Origin: Paractinoplanes deccanensis
GTDB taxonomy: Bacteria > Actinomycetota > Actinomycetes > Mycobacteriales > Micromonosporaceae
Direction: 5' to 3'
Assembly: GCF_016862115.1 (NCBI RefSeq)
Contig: NZ_BOMI01000175.1
Coordinates: forward strand, 1-64,000
Length of the DNA: 64,000 bases
The notes beneath the pieces are model-generated. The model worked only from the letters and a program-made list of their open reading frames with translations. It was not told where the DNA came from and ran no database searches. Position numbers and translations under genes: made by a program. Of this stretch, positions 50,533 to 60,382 are shown piece after piece (position 1 is the first letter of the stretch; every line of letters begins with the position of its first letter).

Positions 50533-50546
50533 TGCATATTCATGCG
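50533..50546 (+). promoter_or_regulatory. Candidate ARG box upstream of argC
   Basis: TGCAT-ATTC-ATGCG is a near-palindrome of ARG-box type, 10 nt before the argC ATG and next to its SD (GCGGAGG). ArgR encoded in the same operon would repress here in the presence of arginine. I see one strong half and one imperfect half; a second box is not obvious. Confidence 0.55.
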
Positions 50547-50555
50547 GAGGTTGGT

Positions 50556-51557
50556 ATGGGAATCCAGGTCGCGGTCGCGGGGGCCAGTGGCTATGCGGGT
50601 GGGGAGCTGCTGCGGCTGCTCGCCGGGCACCCCGAGTTCGACCTCGTGGCGGCCACCGCCCACTCCCAGGCGGGCACGCACGTCGCCGCCGTGCATCCTC
50701 AGCTCGCCGGGCTCGACCTTACGCTCGGCGCGACCGACGCGGCCGGGCTGAGCGATGCCGACCTGGTCTTTCTCGCGCTGCCGCACGGGCAGTCGGCGGC
50801 CCTCGCGGCGCAGCTGCCCGAGAGTGTCAAGATCGTGGATCTGGGCGCCGACTTCCGGCTCCAGGACGCCTCGCTCTGGGAGCGCTACTACGGCGGCACG
50901 CACGCGGGCACGTGGACCTACGGGCTGCCCGAGCTGCCCGGTCAGCGCGAGCAGATCAAGGCCGCCGGCCGGGTGGCGAACACGGGTTGTTATGCGGCCA
51001 CCATCACGCTGGCGCTCGCGCCGCTGATCGCCGCGGGGCTCGCCGACCCGGCCGACGTGGTCGTCGTCGCCGCCTCGGGCACGTCGGGCGCCGGGCGGTC
51101 GGCCAAGGTCAACCTGCTGGGCAGCGAGGTGATGGGTGACCTTTCGCCCTACAAGGTCGGCGCACACCAGCACGTGCCCGAGATCAAGCAGGCCACCGGC
51201 GCGACGTCGCTCTCGATGACCCCGGTGCTCGCCCCGATGCCGCGCGGCATCCTCGCGACCGTCACCGCGCGCCCGCTCAAGAACCAGGACCCGCGCAAGG
51301 TGCTCCAGATGGCGTACGCGGACGAGCCGTTCGTGCACGTGCTGCCCGAGGGCCAGTGGCCCCACACGGCGGCCACCGCGGGTTCCAACTCGTGCCACCT
51401 CCAGGCCACCGTCGACGTCGACTCGGGCCGGATCGTCGTCGTCAGCGCCCTGGACAACCTCGGCAAGGGTGCCGCGGGCCAGGCCGTGCAGTGCGCCAAC
51501 CTCATGTTCGGTCTGCCCGAGACTGCGGGCCTTTCCGTGTACGGAGTCGCACCGTGA
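50556..51557 (+). CDS. argC: N-acetyl-gamma-glutamyl-phosphate reductase
   Basis: Third step of arginine synthesis. A 333-residue protein with VAVAGASGYAGGELLRLL (NADP site), the catalytic Cys in NTGCYAATI, and GTSGAGRSAK. It is the first gene of the argCJBDFRGH operon; the next gene starts within its stop codon (GTGA overlap). Confidence 0.96.
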   Translation: MGIQVAVAGASGYAGGELLRLLAGHPEFDLVAATAHSQAGTHVAAVHPQLAGLDLTLGATDAAGLSDADLVFLALPHGQSAALAAQLPESVKIVDLGADFRLQDASLWERYYGGTHAGTWTYGLPELPGQREQIKAAGRVANTGCYAATITLALAPLIAAGLADPADVVVVAASGTSGAGRSAKVNLLGSEVMGDLSPYKVGAHQHVPEIKQATGATSLSMTPVLAPMPRGILATVTARPLKNQDPRKVLQMAYADEPFVHVLPEGQWPHTAATAGSNSCHLQATVDVDSGRIVVVSALDNLGKGAAGQAVQCANLMFGLPETAGLSVYGVAP

Positions 51558-52726
51558 CCGTCACCCACCCGAAGGGCTTCCGGGCCAGCGGGGTCGCCGC
51601 CGGGCTGAAAGCCACCGGCGACCTCGACGTGGCCCTGGTCGTCAACGACGGGCCCGACTTCACCGCCGCCGGCGTCTTCACCGGCAACCGGGTGAAGGCG
51701 GCCCCGGTGCTCTGGAGCCAGCAGGTGCTCAAGGGCGGCATCGTGCGGGCCGTCGTGCTCAACTCCGGCGGCGCGAACGCCTGCACCGGCCCGCAGGGCT
51801 TCCAGGACACCCACGCCACCGCCGAGCACACCGCGACCGTGCTCCGCGGCGGCCCGAAGCCCCAGCTGATCGGCGCCGGCGACGTGGCGGTCTGCTCCAC
51901 CGGGCTGATCGGCGAGCTGCTGCCGATGGACAAGCTGCTGCCCGGCGTCAACGCGGCGGCCAAGGCCCTCGCGGCCGACGGCGGCCCGGCCGCGGCCGAG
52001 GCCATCATGACCACGGACACCGTCGCCAAGAACGCTGTCGTCCAGCGCGACGGGTGGTCGGTCGGCGGCATCGCCAAGGGCGCCGGCATGCTGGCCCCGG
52101 CGCTCGCCACCATGCTCGTGGTGATCACCACGGACGCGTCGGCGAACAACGAGGTGCTCGACGCCGCGCTGCGCGAGGCGACCCGGCTCACCTTCGACCG
52201 CATCGACGCCGACGGCTGCATGTCCACCAACGACACCGTGCTGCTGCTGGCCAGCGGCGCCTCCGACCGGCAGCCCTCCCAGGAGGAGCTGACCGCCGCG
52301 GTCACCGAGGTCTGCCACGACCTGGCCCAGCAGCTCATCGCCGACGCCGAGGGCGCCACCAAGCACATCGCGATCGAGGTGAAGGGCGCGGCGAGCGAGG
52401 CCGACGCGGTCGAGGTCGGCCGCACGGTGGCCCGCAACAACCTGGTCAAGACGGCCCTGTTCGGCAACGACCCCAACTGGGGGCGCATCCTCGCGGCGGT
52501 CGGCACCACGTCGGCGCGCTTCGAGCCCGACCGGGTCGACGTCGCGATCAACGACGTGTGGATCTGCAAGGGCGGCGCCGCCGCGGAGGACCGTTCCAAG
52601 GTCGACCTGAGCGGACGGGACGTGAAGATCACGGTGAACCTGCGCGAGGCCGAGATGGAAGCGACCATCTGGACCACCGACCTCTCGCATGCGTACGTGC
52701 ACGAGAACTCGGCGTACTCCTCATGA
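51554..52726 (+). CDS. argJ: Bifunctional ornithine acetyltransferase / N-acetylglutamate synthase
   Basis: Recycles the acetyl group from N-acetylornithine to glutamate, and makes N-acetylglutamate. A 390-residue self-processing NTN-type enzyme; the cleavage and nucleophile Thr is in the APALATMLVVITTD motif. The GTG start overlaps argC. The stop overlaps argB (ATGA). Confidence 0.95.
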   Translation: MTVTHPKGFRASGVAAGLKATGDLDVALVVNDGPDFTAAGVFTGNRVKAAPVLWSQQVLKGGIVRAVVLNSGGANACTGPQGFQDTHATAEHTATVLRGGPKPQLIGAGDVAVCSTGLIGELLPMDKLLPGVNAAAKALAADGGPAAAEAIMTTDTVAKNAVVQRDGWSVGGIAKGAGMLAPALATMLVVITTDASANNEVLDAALREATRLTFDRIDADGCMSTNDTVLLLASGASDRQPSQEELTAAVTEVCHDLAQQLIADAEGATKHIAIEVKGAASEADAVEVGRTVARNNLVKTALFGNDPNWGRILAAVGTTSARFEPDRVDVAINDVWICKGGAAAEDRSKVDLSGRDVKITVNLREAEMEATIWTTDLSHAYVHENSAYSS

Positions 52727-53625
52727 TCACGCCGCTGGAGAAGGCCGGCGTCCTGATCGAGGCGCTGCCGTGGCTGGAGCGGTTCCACGGCGCCACCGTC
52801 GTCATCAAGTACGGCGGCAACGCGATGATCAACCCACAGCTGCAGGCCGCCTTCGCCGCCGACATGGTGTTCCTGCGCTATGCCGGGATCAAGCCGGTCG
52901 TGGTCCACGGGGGCGGCCCGCAGATCAGCCGCATGCTCGACAAGATGGGCATCCGGAGCGAGTTCCGCGGCGGCCTGCGGGTCACGACTCCGGAAGCCAT
53001 GGACGTCGTGCGCATGGTGCTCGTCGGGCAGGTCGGGCGTGAGCTGGTCGGGATGATCAACCAGCACGGGCCGTTCGCCGTCGGGCTCTCCGGCGAGGAC
53101 GCGCGGCTGTTCACCGCGGTCCGCCGCGGCACGCTGGTCGACGGCGAGGAGGTCGACCTCGGCCAGGTCGGCGACGTCGACAAGGTCGACACCTCGGCGG
53201 TGGACGACCTGATCGCGGCCGGCCGGATCCCGGTCATCGCGTCGGTCGCGCCCGACGCCGACGGTGTGGTGCACAACGTCAACGCCGACACGGCGGCCGC
53301 CGCGCTGGCCGAGGCGCTGGGCGCCCGCAAGCTCGTCGTGCTCACCGACGTGCCGGGGCTCTACACCGACTGGCCGGACACCTCGTCGCTCACCTCGCGG
53401 ATCGACGCCGACGCCCTCGAGAAGCTGCTGCCCCGCCTGGAGGCCGGCATGGTCCCCAAGATGGAGGCCTGCCTGCGAGCGGTGCGCGGCGGTGTGCCCG
53501 CGGCCCACGTCGTCGACGGCCGCGTCGAGCACTCGACGCTGCTGGAAGTGTTCACCTCCGAAGGAATAGGAACGATGGTGGTCCCCCCCATCCGACCGCC
53601 CCACCACCACCCTTTAAAGGACTGA
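52723..53625 (+). CDS. argB: Acetylglutamate kinase
   Basis: Phosphorylates N-acetylglutamate, the arginine-inhibited step. A 300-residue amino-acid kinase: VVIKYGGNAM, PVVVHGGGPQI, VNADTAAAALAEAL. The C-terminal tail (PIRPPHHHPLKD) extends beyond the usual family end and is encoded by the dispersed repeat at 53588-53629. ATG overlaps the argJ stop. Confidence 0.95.
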   Translation: MITPLEKAGVLIEALPWLERFHGATVVIKYGGNAMINPQLQAAFAADMVFLRYAGIKPVVVHGGGPQISRMLDKMGIRSEFRGGLRVTTPEAMDVVRMVLVGQVGRELVGMINQHGPFAVGLSGEDARLFTAVRRGTLVDGEEVDLGQVGDVDKVDTSAVDDLIAAGRIPVIASVAPDADGVVHNVNADTAAAALAEALGARKLVVLTDVPGLYTDWPDTSSLTSRIDADALEKLLPRLEAGMVPKMEACLRAVRGGVPAAHVVDGRVEHSTLLEVFTSEGIGTMVVPPIRPPHHHPLKD

Positions 53626-53629
53626 AGGC
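53588..53629 (+). repeat. Dispersed junction repeat, copy 3 (argB/argD)
   Basis: CCATCCGACCGCCCCACCAC, then CACCCTTTAAAGGACTGAAGGC. Its 3' end abuts the argD ATG (53630), and AAAGGA inside it serves as the argD SD. It also contains the argB stop. Confidence 0.7.
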
Positions 53630-54778
53630 ATGAGCTCCCTGATAGACCGGTGGTCGCAGGCCGGCATGAAGAACTACGGGGCACCGCAGGCGGCGTTCGT
53701 CCGAGGCGAGGGCGCGGTCCTGACCGACGAGGACGGCAAGCAGTACGTCGACTTCCTCGGCGGCATCGCGGTCAACGCGCTCGGGCACGCCCACCCGGCC
53801 GTGGTCGAGGCCGTCACCCAGCAGGTGCGGCAGCTCGGGCACATCTCCAACTTCTACGTGGCCGAGCCGACGGTCGCCCTGGCCGAGCTGCTGCTCGCCC
53901 TCGCCGGGCGGTCCGGGCGGGTGCTGTTCACCAACTCCGGTGCCGAGGCCAACGAGGCGGCCTTCAAGCTGTCCCGCCTCACCGGCCGCACCCACGTGGT
54001 GGCGACAAAGGGTGCCTTCCACGGCCGGACGATGGGCGCGCTCGCGCTGACCGGCCAGCCCGCCAAGGCCGACCCGTTCCGGCCGCTCCCGGGCGACGTC
54101 ACGCACGTGGCGTTCGGCGACCTGGCCGAGCTGGACCAGTCCGTGACCGCCGAGACGGCCATGGTCATCATCGAGCCGATCCAGGGCGAGAACGGTGTGG
54201 TCGTACCGCCGCCGGGTTATCTCGCCGGCGCTCGGGAGATCTGCGACAAGGCGGGCGCGCTGCTCGTGCTGGACGAGGTGCAGACCGGCATCGGCCGCAC
54301 CGGGCACTGGTTCCACCACCAGAGCGAGGGCGTCGAGCCCGACATCATCACGCTGGCCAAGGGCCTCGGCGGCGGGCTGCCGCTCGGTGCCTGCGTCGCC
54401 TTCGGGCCGGCGGCCGACCTGTTCACCCCGGGGTCGCACGGCACCACGTTCGGCGGCAACCCGATCGCGTGCGCCGCGGGCCTCGCGGTGATCCGCACGA
54501 TCGCCGGCGAGGGCCTGCTCGACCACGTGAAGCGGGTCGGCGAACAGCTGCGCCGCGGCATCGAAGGCCATCCCCTCGTCAACCACGTCCGCGGCGCCGG
54601 CCTGCTGCTCGGCATCGTGCTGAACGAGCCGGTCTCGGCCAAGCTTGCCGCCGACCTCAAGGAAGCTGGTTTCCTCGTGAACGCCCCCGCGCCGGACGTC
54701 ATCCGGCTCGCCCCTCCGCTGATCATCAGCACCGAGCAGGCCGACGCCCTCATCGCCGCCCTGGACGGCCTGCGGTGA
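53630..54778 (+). CDS. argD: Acetylornithine aminotransferase
   Basis: Class III PLP aminotransferase of 382 residues. The N-terminal half holds LFTNSGAEANEAAFKL, and the PLP Lys lies in ITLAKGLGGGLPLGA. It converts N-acetylglutamate semialdehyde to N-acetylornithine, and may act on succinyldiaminopimelate too. The stop overlaps the argF GTG start. Confidence 0.95.
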   Translation: MSSLIDRWSQAGMKNYGAPQAAFVRGEGAVLTDEDGKQYVDFLGGIAVNALGHAHPAVVEAVTQQVRQLGHISNFYVAEPTVALAELLLALAGRSGRVLFTNSGAEANEAAFKLSRLTGRTHVVATKGAFHGRTMGALALTGQPAKADPFRPLPGDVTHVAFGDLAELDQSVTAETAMVIIEPIQGENGVVVPPPGYLAGAREICDKAGALLVLDEVQTGIGRTGHWFHHQSEGVEPDIITLAKGLGGGLPLGACVAFGPAADLFTPGSHGTTFGGNPIACAAGLAVIRTIAGEGLLDHVKRVGEQLRRGIEGHPLVNHVRGAGLLLGIVLNEPVSAKLAADLKEAGFLVNAPAPDVIRLAPPLIISTEQADALIAALDGLR

Positions 54779-55704
54779 CCCGGCACTTCCTGCGCGACGA
54801 CGACCTCACCCCCGACGAGCAGGGCGAGGTGCTCGACCTCGCGGCCCAGATGAAGGCCGACCGGTTCGCCTACCAGCCGCTGGCCGGGCCGCGCTCGGTG
54901 GCCGTCTTCTTCGACAAGGTCAGCCTGCGCACGCGGCTGTCGTTCGAGGCCGGCATCGCCGAGCTGGGCGGCCAGCCGATCATCGTGGACACCCAGGCCA
55001 CCCACTTCGGCCGCGGCGAGTCGCTCGCCGACGCGGGGCGGGTCGTCGAGCGGTACGTGTCCGCCATGGTCTTCCGCACCACCGGCGACGAGCGGCTCAC
55101 CGAGCTGGCCTCCGGCGTCGACGTGCCGGTGATCAACGCGCTGACCGACGGCTACCACCCCTGCCAGCTGCTGGCCGACCTGCTCACGATCCGCGAGAAG
55201 CTGGGCGGCACCTACGACAAGAAGCTCGCGTACGTCGGCGACGCGGCCAACAACATGGCGCACTCCTACCTGCTCGCCGGCGCGACCGCGGGCATGCACG
55301 TCCGCGTCGCCGGGCCTCCCGGCTTCGACCCGGCGCCGGCCGTGGTGTCGCGGGCCGCCGAGATCGCCGCGTGGACCGGCGGCTCGGTCGAGGTGCTGCG
55401 CGACCCGTACGAGGCGGTCGACGGTGTCGATGTCGTCGCCACCGACACGTGGACCTCGATGGGGCAGGAGAACGACGGGCGCGACCGGCTCACCCCGTTC
55501 CGGCCGTACCAGGTCAACAAGGACCTGCTCGCGGCCGCCGGGCCCGAGGCGATCGTCCTGCACTGCCTGCCCGCCCACCGCGGCGAGGAGATCACCGACG
55601 ACGTCATGGACGGCGTGCAGAGCGCCGTCTTCGACCAGGCCGAAAATCGGCTCCACGCCCAGAAGGCGCTGCTCGCCTGGCTGCTGGCGGTGAACGCGCA
55701 ATGA
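54775..55704 (+). CDS. argF: Ornithine carbamoyltransferase
   Basis: A 309-residue transcarbamylase: FDKVSLRTRLSFEAG (SxRTR carbamoyl-phosphate site), DGYHPCQLLADLLT, and HCLPAHRGEE. It makes citrulline. The GTG start overlaps argD. Confidence 0.95.
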   Translation: MTRHFLRDDDLTPDEQGEVLDLAAQMKADRFAYQPLAGPRSVAVFFDKVSLRTRLSFEAGIAELGGQPIIVDTQATHFGRGESLADAGRVVERYVSAMVFRTTGDERLTELASGVDVPVINALTDGYHPCQLLADLLTIREKLGGTYDKKLAYVGDAANNMAHSYLLAGATAGMHVRVAGPPGFDPAPAVVSRAAEIAAWTGGSVEVLRDPYEAVDGVDVVATDTWTSMGQENDGRDRLTPFRPYQVNKDLLAAAGPEAIVLHCLPAHRGEEITDDVMDGVQSAVFDQAENRLHAQKALLAWLLAVNAQ

Positions 55705-56189
55705 CCGGGCCGGTGACCAGGGCCGGACGGCACGCCCGGATCGTCGAGCTGATCCGGGCCAAGTCCATCCGGTCGCAGACCGAGCTCGCCGAGCTGCTGG
55801 CGGGCGAGGGTGTGCAGGTCACCCAGGCCACCCTTTCGCGCGACCTGGAGGAGCTCGGCGCGGTCAAGGTCAGCGGGGCCTACCTGATCCCCGAGGACGG
55901 CAAGCGGCCGCTGCGCGAGACCACCGAGCAGGGCCCGGCCCGGCTGCTGCGGCTCCTCAAGGAGCTGCTCACCGGCGTCGACTACAGCGGCAACATCGCC
56001 GTGCTGCGGACACCGCCCGGCGCGGCCCAATTCCTGGCGAGCGCGCTCGACCGGTCCGGGCTCACCGACGTCGTCGGCACCATCGCCGGCGACGACACGA
56101 TCTTCGTCGTGGCCCGCGACATCAACGGCGGCGAGGCCCTGGCCGAGAAGCTGGCCTTCTGGGCCGGGCACAGCACAGACATCCCCTGA
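55701..56189 (+). CDS. argR: Arginine repressor
   Basis: A 162-residue repressor of the arginine operon. The N-terminal winged helix (IRSQTELAELLAGEGVQVTQ, then ATLSRDLEELGAVKV) is followed by the C-terminal hexamer/arginine-binding domain with GTIAGDDTIFVV. The stop of argF overlaps its ATG. It probably represses from the candidate box at 50533-50546. Confidence 0.95.
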   Translation: MTGPVTRAGRHARIVELIRAKSIRSQTELAELLAGEGVQVTQATLSRDLEELGAVKVSGAYLIPEDGKRPLRETTEQGPARLLRLLKELLTGVDYSGNIAVLRTPPGAAQFLASALDRSGLTDVVGTIAGDDTIFVVARDINGGEALAEKLAFWAGHSTDIP

Positions 56190-56201
56190 GAGGAGCATCC
56201 C

Positions 56202-57404
<1,203 letters not shown>

Positions 57405-57410
57405 TGCCCC

Positions 57411-58832
57411 GTGACTGAGAAGACTTCGCTGTGGGGTGGCCGGTTCGCCGGCGGCCCCGCCGACGCCCTGGCCCGCCTGTCGGTGAGCGTCCAGTTCGAC
57501 TGGCGTCTCGCCCCGTACGACATCGCCGGCTCCCGGGCGCACGCCCGCGTCCTGGCCGCCGCCGGGCTGCTCGACCCGGACGAGCTGGGTCAGATGCTGG
57601 CCGCCCTCGACGACCTCGAGGCGGCGTGCGCGTCCGGCGAGTTCCGGCCCACCATCGACGACGAGGACGTGCACACCGCCCTCGAGCGCGGCCTGCTCGA
57701 ACGGCTCGGCACGCTCGGCGGCAAGCTGCGCGCCGGCCGGTCCCGCAACGACCAGGTCGCCACCGACCTGCGGCTCTACCTGCGCGACCACGCCCGCGGG
57801 GTGGCGCAGGCCGTGGTCGAGCTGGCCGACGCGCTGACCGCGCAGGCCGCCCTGAACGTGTCGACGGCGGCGCCCGGCATGACCCACGTGCAGCACGCCC
57901 AGCCGGTCACCTTCGGCCACTGGCTGCTCGCCCACGTGCAGCCGCTGCTGCGTGACCTCGACCGGCTGCGCGACTGGGACGCCCGTACGGCCATCTCGCC
58001 GCTGGGCAGCGGCGCGCTGGCCGGCTCGTCCCTGCCGCTCGACCCGGCCGCGGTCGCGAAGGAGCTCGGCTTCAGCGCTCCCGCGCCCAACTCGATGGAC
58101 GCGGTGGCCGACCGTGACTTCGTCGCCGAGTTCCTCTTCATCACCGCGCTGATCGGCGTGCACCTCTCCCGTCTCGGCGAGGAGGTCGTGCTCTGGACGT
58201 CGACCGAGTTCGGCTGGGTGGAGCTCGACGACGCCTTCGCCACCGGCTCGTCGATCATGCCGCAGAAGAAGAACGCGGACATCGCCGAGCTGGCCCGCGG
58301 CAAGAGCGGCCGCCTCATCGGCGGCCTGGTCACGGTGCTGACCATGCTCAAGGGCCTGCCGCTCACCTACGACCGCGACATGCAGGAGGACAAGGAGCCG
58401 GTCTTCGACGCCATCGAGACGCTCGAGCTCCTGCTCCCGGCCCTGGCCGGCATGATCTCGACCATGACGGTGCGGGCCGACCGCCTCGCCGCCTCCGCCC
58501 CGGTGGGCTTCTCGCTCGCCACCGAGGTCGCCGACTGGCTGGTCCGCAAGGGCGTCCCGTTCCGCGACGCCCACGAGATCACCGGCCAGCTGGTCGCCCT
58601 CTGCTCGGTGCGCGAGTGCGAGCTCGAGGACCTCACCGACGACGACCTCAAGACGGTCTCCGAACACCTCGACCCGTCCGTCCGCCAGGTCCTCTCGGTC
58701 GAGTCGGCCCTGGCCGCCCGCACCACCCCCGGCTCCACGGGCCCCGGCCCGGTCGCCGACCAGCTCGCCCAGGTCCAGCACCACCTGGACACGTGGCGCG
58801 CCTGGTCGGTCGAGAAGGTCGTGCCCCGCTGA
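57411..58832 (+). CDS. argH: Argininosuccinate lyase
   Basis: Last arginine step, 473 residues. It has the N-terminal WGGRFAGGPADALARL and the fumarase-superfamily signature GSSIMPQKKNADIAEL, plus HVQHAQPVTFGHWL. It ends the operon at the hairpin 58844-58867. Confidence 0.96.
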   Translation: MTEKTSLWGGRFAGGPADALARLSVSVQFDWRLAPYDIAGSRAHARVLAAAGLLDPDELGQMLAALDDLEAACASGEFRPTIDDEDVHTALERGLLERLGTLGGKLRAGRSRNDQVATDLRLYLRDHARGVAQAVVELADALTAQAALNVSTAAPGMTHVQHAQPVTFGHWLLAHVQPLLRDLDRLRDWDARTAISPLGSGALAGSSLPLDPAAVAKELGFSAPAPNSMDAVADRDFVAEFLFITALIGVHLSRLGEEVVLWTSTEFGWVELDDAFATGSSIMPQKKNADIAELARGKSGRLIGGLVTVLTMLKGLPLTYDRDMQEDKEPVFDAIETLELLLPALAGMISTMTVRADRLAASAPVGFSLATEVADWLVRKGVPFRDAHEITGQLVALCSVRECELEDLTDDDLKTVSEHLDPSVRQVLSVESALAARTTPGSTGPGPVADQLAQVQHHLDTWRAWSVEKVVPR

Positions 58833-58843
58833 CCCACGCGCGC

Positions 58844-58867
58844 CGGGCCGCCCGTCAGGGCGGCCCG
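58844..58867. terminator. Bidirectional terminator after argH
   Basis: CGGGCCGCCC-GTCA-GGGCGGCCCG, a perfect 10-bp stem with a 4-nt loop. It sits 11 nt after the argH stop and also over the stop of the minus-strand small ORF, so it probably serves both strands. Confidence 0.85.
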
Positions 58868-59001
58868 ATGCGCTGGACCAGTTCATCCTTCGTGGCGACG
58901 AAGACGGCGTCCGCCGTGCAGGCCAGCAAGGTCATGGCGGCGCCGGCACGCGCGGAGGCGATCGCCAGGCCGGCGACGGCACACGCCAGAGCGGTCCTCA
59001 T
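58855..59001 (-). CDS. Small hydrophobic ORF, coupled
   Basis: A 48-residue protein: MRTALACAVAGLAIASARAG, then AAMTLLACTADAVFVATKDEL, ending in VQRIGPP. One likely membrane segment. ATG overlaps the stop of the upstream ORF (ATGA). Family and function are unknown. Confidence 0.45.
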   Translation of the reverse strand: MRTALACAVAGLAIASARAGAAMTLLACTADAVFVATKDELVQRIGPP

Positions 59002-59162
59002 GGACCGCACGGGCTTTCCGGGCCGTCGGCGTCCTGGCAGCTCGCCGTCAACCGCCAGAGGCAGTGACAGCGTGCGCTCCCGGCGACGATGCGGAACACG
59101 ACTCGCTCGCCCTTGGCGAGCTGTTGGCGCCGGCTGCCTCTTCGCTTCTTCCGTGCTGCCAT
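58998..59162 (-). CDS. Small basic Arg-rich ORF
   Basis: A 54-residue protein beginning MAARKKRRGSRRQQLAKG with a Cys-His-Cys segment (SARCHCLW). GGAGGAC lies 6 nt before ATG and is a good ribosome binding site. It overlaps the next ORF as ATGA, which argues that both are translated. Too short to classify. Confidence 0.5.
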   Translation of the reverse strand: MAARKKRRGSRRQQLAKGERVVFRIVAGSARCHCLWRLTASCQDADGPESPCGP

Positions 59163-59256
59163 GGCGTCCTCCGCACTTCGAGGCCGGCCAAGCGCGCCGG
59201 CCGGACGCGGCCAAGAGGAGTGACACCAGCCCGACAGGTGCCCGGTCTGTGAGCGC

Positions 59257-60342
59257 TCAGGCGAAGCGCACGTCCTGCCGGCGGGCCGGCGCGAGGAAGT
59301 CGAGGAGGGCCGCGCCCTCGGTCTCGATCTCCGTTCGTTCCGCCGTGGTCAGGCGGCGGAACGGGCGGACGGTCAGGGTGGCCCGCTCCCTGTCGATGGT
59401 GGGGCGCCACGTCGCGGTGACGAAGCCGTCGACCAGCAGGGAGCGGGGCTGCTCGGGGATGGCGTTGCCGAATCCCTGGGTGGTGTAGTCGACGTCGACG
59501 ACGCGGGTGCGGTCGGCGTGGGACAGCAGTAGGTTGTCGAAGTCGGAGAGGAAGCGGACCGGGGCCGGGGTGTCCGGGTCGGGGCGCGGGGCGCCGGGCA
59601 GGTCGAAGAGCTCGCGGCCGTTCGGGTCCTCGAAGGTGATCAGCTGGGGGCGCAGGCGCTCGGCGACCTCGCCCAGGCGGGTCAGGCCGGACCACTGCCG
59701 GCAGTCGGCGGGTGTGGCGGGGCCGAAGGCGGCGAGGTAGCGCAGGAAGAGCTCGTCAGGTGTGCCGGCCCGGGGCGTTCCCTTCACCCACATGTCGAGC
59801 GGTACGTGGACCGGGCGCCCGCTGCGGCCCCACAGCCCGCGCGGCGGGAGCTGGGCCATCGGCAGCCACGCGCGCGCCGCGTAGCCGAGCGCGGTGACGT
59901 CGCGGCCCGGGAACCTCTCCGCCAGCGCGCGGCCGAGCTCCCGGAACATCATCGGCTTCTGCGCCAGGGCCTCACGGGCGGCGGCCACCAGCTCGTCATG
60001 GTCGATGCCCGACACGTCCCGCCCGAACGCTCCCATGGTGCTCCGGTCGATCACCCGGTCGAGCAGCGGGCGCAACCACAGCGCGTCCTCGGCGGTGACC
60101 AGATGGATCGTGTTGCGCATCAGCGCGAGCCGGACGATCTCCGCGTCGGCGAGCAGCGCCGAGGTCTCCCCGGGGTCGTAGCCGGCGAGGCGGCTCCACA
60201 ACCCCACGTACCAGCTCTGGGCCTCCTGGGCCTGCAAGCCGCCCACCTGCACGAGGGCGTCCCGCAGGCCCAGCGAGGACCGGGAGAGCAGCAGCTGCCT
60301 GTCCAATGTGGCCCGATTGAGTTCACGTCGTCCCAGCCTCAT
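59257..60342 (-). CDS. Winged-helix DNA-binding domain protein (DUF1006/AlkX-like)
   Basis: A 361-residue protein of the HTH_42 family: LQAQEAQSWYVGLWSRLAGY, LMRNTIHLVTAEDALWLRPL, and the C-terminal SLLVDGFVTATWRPTID. Members of this family include the DNA glycosylase-like AlkX/YcaQ proteins. Start at ATG 60342, with TAGCGT 7 nt upstream (leaderless); ATG 60363 would add seven residues. Confidence 0.85.
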   Translation of the reverse strand: MRLGRRELNRATLDRQLLLSRSSLGLRDALVQVGGLQAQEAQSWYVGLWSRLAGYDPGETSALLADAEIVRLALMRNTIHLVTAEDALWLRPLLDRVIDRSTMGAFGRDVSGIDHDELVAAAREALAQKPMMFRELGRALAERFPGRDVTALGYAARAWLPMAQLPPRGLWGRSGRPVHVPLDMWVKGTPRAGTPDELFLRYLAAFGPATPADCRQWSGLTRLGEVAERLRPQLITFEDPNGRELFDLPGAPRPDPDTPAPVRFLSDFDNLLLSHADRTRVVDVDYTTQGFGNAIPEQPRSLLVDGFVTATWRPTIDRERATLTVRPFRRLTTAERTEIETEGAALLDFLAPARRQDVRFA

Positions 60343-60349
60343 GAGGACG

Positions 60350-60355
60350 ACGCTA
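60350..60355 (-). promoter_or_regulatory. Leaderless promoter box for winged-helix gene
   Basis: On the minus strand TAGCGT, 7 nt, ATG 60342. Same box and spacing as at 37800-37805. It decides the start of the gene. Confidence 0.6.
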
Positions 60356-60382
60356 CGAGCCATTGCGGCCGGTTTCCGGCCG

